The notes under the pieces were generated by a model. The model worked only from the letters and a program-made list of their open reading frames with translations. It searched no databases and was not told the DNA's origin. Shown piece by piece: positions 62,281 through 64,000 of a DNA stretch of 64,000 nucleotides; positions within the stretch are counted from its first letter, which is position 1, and each line of letters starts with the position of its first letter. A program made the translations under genes and the position numbers. Location: positions 3,094,501-3,158,500 of the forward strand of contig NZ_CP021112.1 in the NCBI RefSeq assembly GCF_002119765.1, given 5' to 3'. Source of the DNA: Pseudorhodoplanes sinuspersici. Its GTDB lineage: Bacteria > Pseudomonadota > Alphaproteobacteria > Rhizobiales > Xanthobacteraceae.

Positions 62281-63264
62281 GTGACCCGATTGTCGACGAT
62301 CGGCCTGTTGGTTCTCTTGTCATTGTTATTATCGCCGCTGGCTCATGCGGACGATACTTATCCATCGCGGCCAGTGCGGCTGATCGCGACCGCCGGACCG
62401 GGTGGCAATCCCGACGTGCTGGCGCGGTTGCTGGCGCAGAAACTGTCCGACAGTCTCGGCAAACCATTCGTGGTCGAGAATGTGCCGGGCGCAGGAGGCG
62501 TTGTTGCAGCCAAGATGGTGGCGGCAACGCAGCCTGATGGCCATGTGCTGATGCTCGGCGATTCCGGCGGGCTCGCCATCAACGTCGCACTCAATCCCGA
62601 TGTCGGCTACAGCCCGCTGAAGGATTTCACGCCGATCACAGCATTGGCGACGGTGCCGACCGTGCTGGTGGTCACTGCGTCGGTGCCGGCGCAGACACTC
62701 GACGAATTCGTCAAGCTCGCGAAATCGCAGCCGGGCAAACTGAGCTATGGCTCGGCCGGTTATGGCTCGATCCATCACCTGACGATGGCGCTGTTCGAGG
62801 AGCGTGCGGGCATCGACCTGTTGCACGTGCCTTATCGCGGCGGTACCGCGCTGGTGAACGGCTTGCTGACCGGCGAAATCCAGGCTGGCTGGTCGGGCTT
62901 CCCCAATGTCATCGCGCTGATCGAGACCGGCAAACTGAAGGCGTTGTGCGTCAGCATCCTGAAGCGTTCGCCGTCCTTGCCGAAGGTGCCGACCTGCGAT
63001 GAACTCGGTTACAAGGGATTCGATATCGCGACCATGATCGGCCTGCAGGCATCGGCCGGGTTGCCGGCGCCGATCGTGGCCCGCATTCAGGCGGCTGCGG
63101 CCAAGGCCTTGCGCGAACCCGATGTGACCGAGCGCATGCTGGCGCTCGGGATCGACTTGCAGGAGAACGGCACGGCACAATACCGCACATTCATGCAGGA
63201 CGATCTGGTCCGCTACAGCGAGGCGGTGAAGCGGCTGAAACTCAGTCCGGCCAAGGCGCCGTAA
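62281..63264 (+). CDS. Bug-type (TctC) periplasmic binding protein
   Basis: The 327-residue protein has a signal peptide (TRLSTIGLLVLLSLLLSPLAHA) and the Bug/TctC pattern YPSRPVRLIATAGPGGNPDVLARLLAQKL and GAGGVVAAK. Such proteins bind carboxylates or aromatics for tripartite transporters or signalling. GTG 62281 has GGAGG 8 bases upstream; the ATG at 62275 is too close to it. No tctA/tctB genes are next to it. It follows the MetE-like gene, 68 bases after its stop. Confidence 0.88.
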   Translation: MTRLSTIGLLVLLSLLLSPLAHADDTYPSRPVRLIATAGPGGNPDVLARLLAQKLSDSLGKPFVVENVPGAGGVVAAKMVAATQPDGHVLMLGDSGGLAINVALNPDVGYSPLKDFTPITALATVPTVLVVTASVPAQTLDEFVKLAKSQPGKLSYGSAGYGSIHHLTMALFEERAGIDLLHVPYRGGTALVNGLLTGEIQAGWSGFPNVIALIETGKLKALCVSILKRSPSLPKVPTCDELGYKGFDIATMIGLQASAGLPAPIVARIQAAAAKALREPDVTERMLALGIDLQENGTAQYRTFMQDDLVRYSEAVKRLKLSPAKAP

Positions 63265-63281
63265 TCGGCATCACGCCGAGG

Positions 63282-64000
63282 CTATGGTCTGATGTAAGGC
63301 GCGGGCGCGCGCATGCCGTAGCTTTTCAAAAGGGAAGTCGTTGCAATCACCGCCGCCGCCGATAGCGCCGTCGCCAGCATGAACAGGACGCCGTATCCCA
63401 GCCGGTCCGCGAGGACGCCCGCCAGTAGGCTGCCGATGAGAAAAACGATCAATTGTGCGCAGGAGAGGATGGTGAAATCGGTGCCGGGCTGGTCGGACGA
63501 CGACACCGACATGAACAGCGAATACAGCGCGACGATCTCCATGTAGCGGATCAGTGTCTGAAACAGCGCCGCGCCGAACAGCGGCGTATAGCCGGCGATC
63601 CACCCGAAAGCATGAGAGGCGAACAAGAGGAAACAAAGCGTCCGCAAACCGCCGAGCAACGCAAGCACGCCAGCATTGCCGATCTTGCGCAACAGGATGG
63701 CGGCGATGGCCGATCCGGCAAGTCCGGCGGTCGCCGCGCCGCCGCCGGAAATATAGCCGATCCAGTCCAGCGGCACGCCGCGATCGACAAGATACGGCCC
63801 CTCCATCGCTTTCACCAATCCTTCGCTGGCGCGATAGATCAGCGCAACCACGAGGATGGCGCGCGCTTCCGGCCGCTTCAGGAAGGCGAGGATCGAGGGC
63901 CGGGGCTGGTTTGCGGCCGCTCCTGCCGGATCGCCTTCGCGCATGGCCAAGGCGGCCAGCAGCGGCAGTGCCGAGATGGCGGCGATGATCAGCACGGTGA
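63282..64000 (-). CDS. MFS transporter, 5' partial
   Basis: The last 239 codons of a larger membrane protein are visible; the frame stays open to the right end of the window. About six membrane helices are present with the loop ARAILVVALIYRASEGLVKAMEGPYLVDRGVPLDWIGYISGG, an AmpG/RhtX-like pattern of the major facilitator superfamily. Substrate unknown. It converges on the Bug-type gene. Confidence 0.85.
   Translation of the reverse strand, partial: TVLIIAAISALPLLAALAMREGDPAGAAANQPRPSILAFLKRPEARAILVVALIYRASEGLVKAMEGPYLVDRGVPLDWIGYISGGGAATAGLAGSAIAAILLRKIGNAGVLALLGGLRTLCFLLFASHAFGWIAGYTPLFGAALFQTLIRYMEIVALYSLFMSVSSSDQPGTDFTILSCAQLIVFLIGSLLAGVLADRLGYGVLFMLATALSAAAVIATTSLLKSYGMRAPAPYIRP

Overview
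The window is about 60% GC and reads as the chromosome of an alphaproteobacterium of the order Hyphomicrobiales, most likely a relative of Bradyrhizobium, Rhodopseudomonas, Afipia or Pseudolabrys. The reasons are a CtrA whose phospho-acceptor is Asp51, ChpT next to a che operon, ctrA beside fliI-fliJ and near flhA, GANTC sites before ctrA, EipA/DUF1134 and DUF2778 proteins, many branched-chain-amino-acid-type (Liv) ABC transporters, and REP-like palindromes. I saw no tRNA, rRNA, CRISPR array or insertion sequence. Both ends are cut inside genes.

Layout. 1-7481: a catabolic block with a LivM-LivG fusion, LivF, an acyl-CoA dehydrogenase, a divergent flavin monooxygenase of the salicylyl-/anthraniloyl-CoA type, a crotonase, an acyl-CoA ligase and a DUF849 beta-keto acid cleavage protein. 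A perfect 20-bp palindrome overlaps the divergent promoter. 7527-13465 (minus strand): a tightly coupled seven-gene operon joining a two-subunit periplasmic molybdenum hydroxylase (isoquinoline 1-oxidoreductase type) to soxF, soxX, soxY, soxZ and soxA. soxB and soxCD are absent here and the SoxY carrier tail is altered. This is the most unusual system in the window. 13743-19727: an SDR, a PmtA-like methyltransferase, a TetR regulator, an EamA permease, an M20 amidohydrolase, a DUF2390 protein and UbiX. 19983-29232: a second catabolic/transport run with MaoC, a CrtI-like FAD oxidoreductase, an SDR, 3-hydroxyanthranilate 3,4-dioxygenase, a complete Liv transporter and an esterase-like protein.

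29252-33649 holds envelope and housekeeping genes (DUF2927, a membrane-anchored coiled-coil protein, EipA, a YHS protein, a CysQ-like phosphatase). 33776-40140 is a signalling island: chpT, then cheA (with a receiver domain), cheW, cheY, cheB and cheR. 40137-47331 holds a permease, GC-rich repeat DNA, an HlyD-like adaptor, several short unknown genes, trhO and a DUF2778 (Tlde1-type) protein. 47688-50123 is an arylsulfatase bounded by two near-identical terminators, next to ctrA. 51454-59421 is a flagellar stretch (fliI, fliJ, flhA) interrupted by a VapBC-like toxin-antitoxin pair, a ModA-like protein, a hydrolase, Rnk and a small membrane protein. 59548-64000 holds a thioesterase, a LysR regulator, a MetE-C-domain protein, a Bug-type binding protein and a truncated MFS transporter.

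Several parts fit together. ChpT is the phosphotransferase for CtrA, and near-consensus CtrA boxes (TTAA-N7-TTAA) lie before cheA, fliI and flhA, so the window probably carries both a cell-cycle regulator and part of its regulon. The two Liv transporters probably feed the two CoA/aromatic catabolic sets beside them. The Sox/Mo-hydroxylase operon suggests periplasmic oxidation of a sulfur adduct carried by SoxYZ, without a local SoxB or SoxCD.
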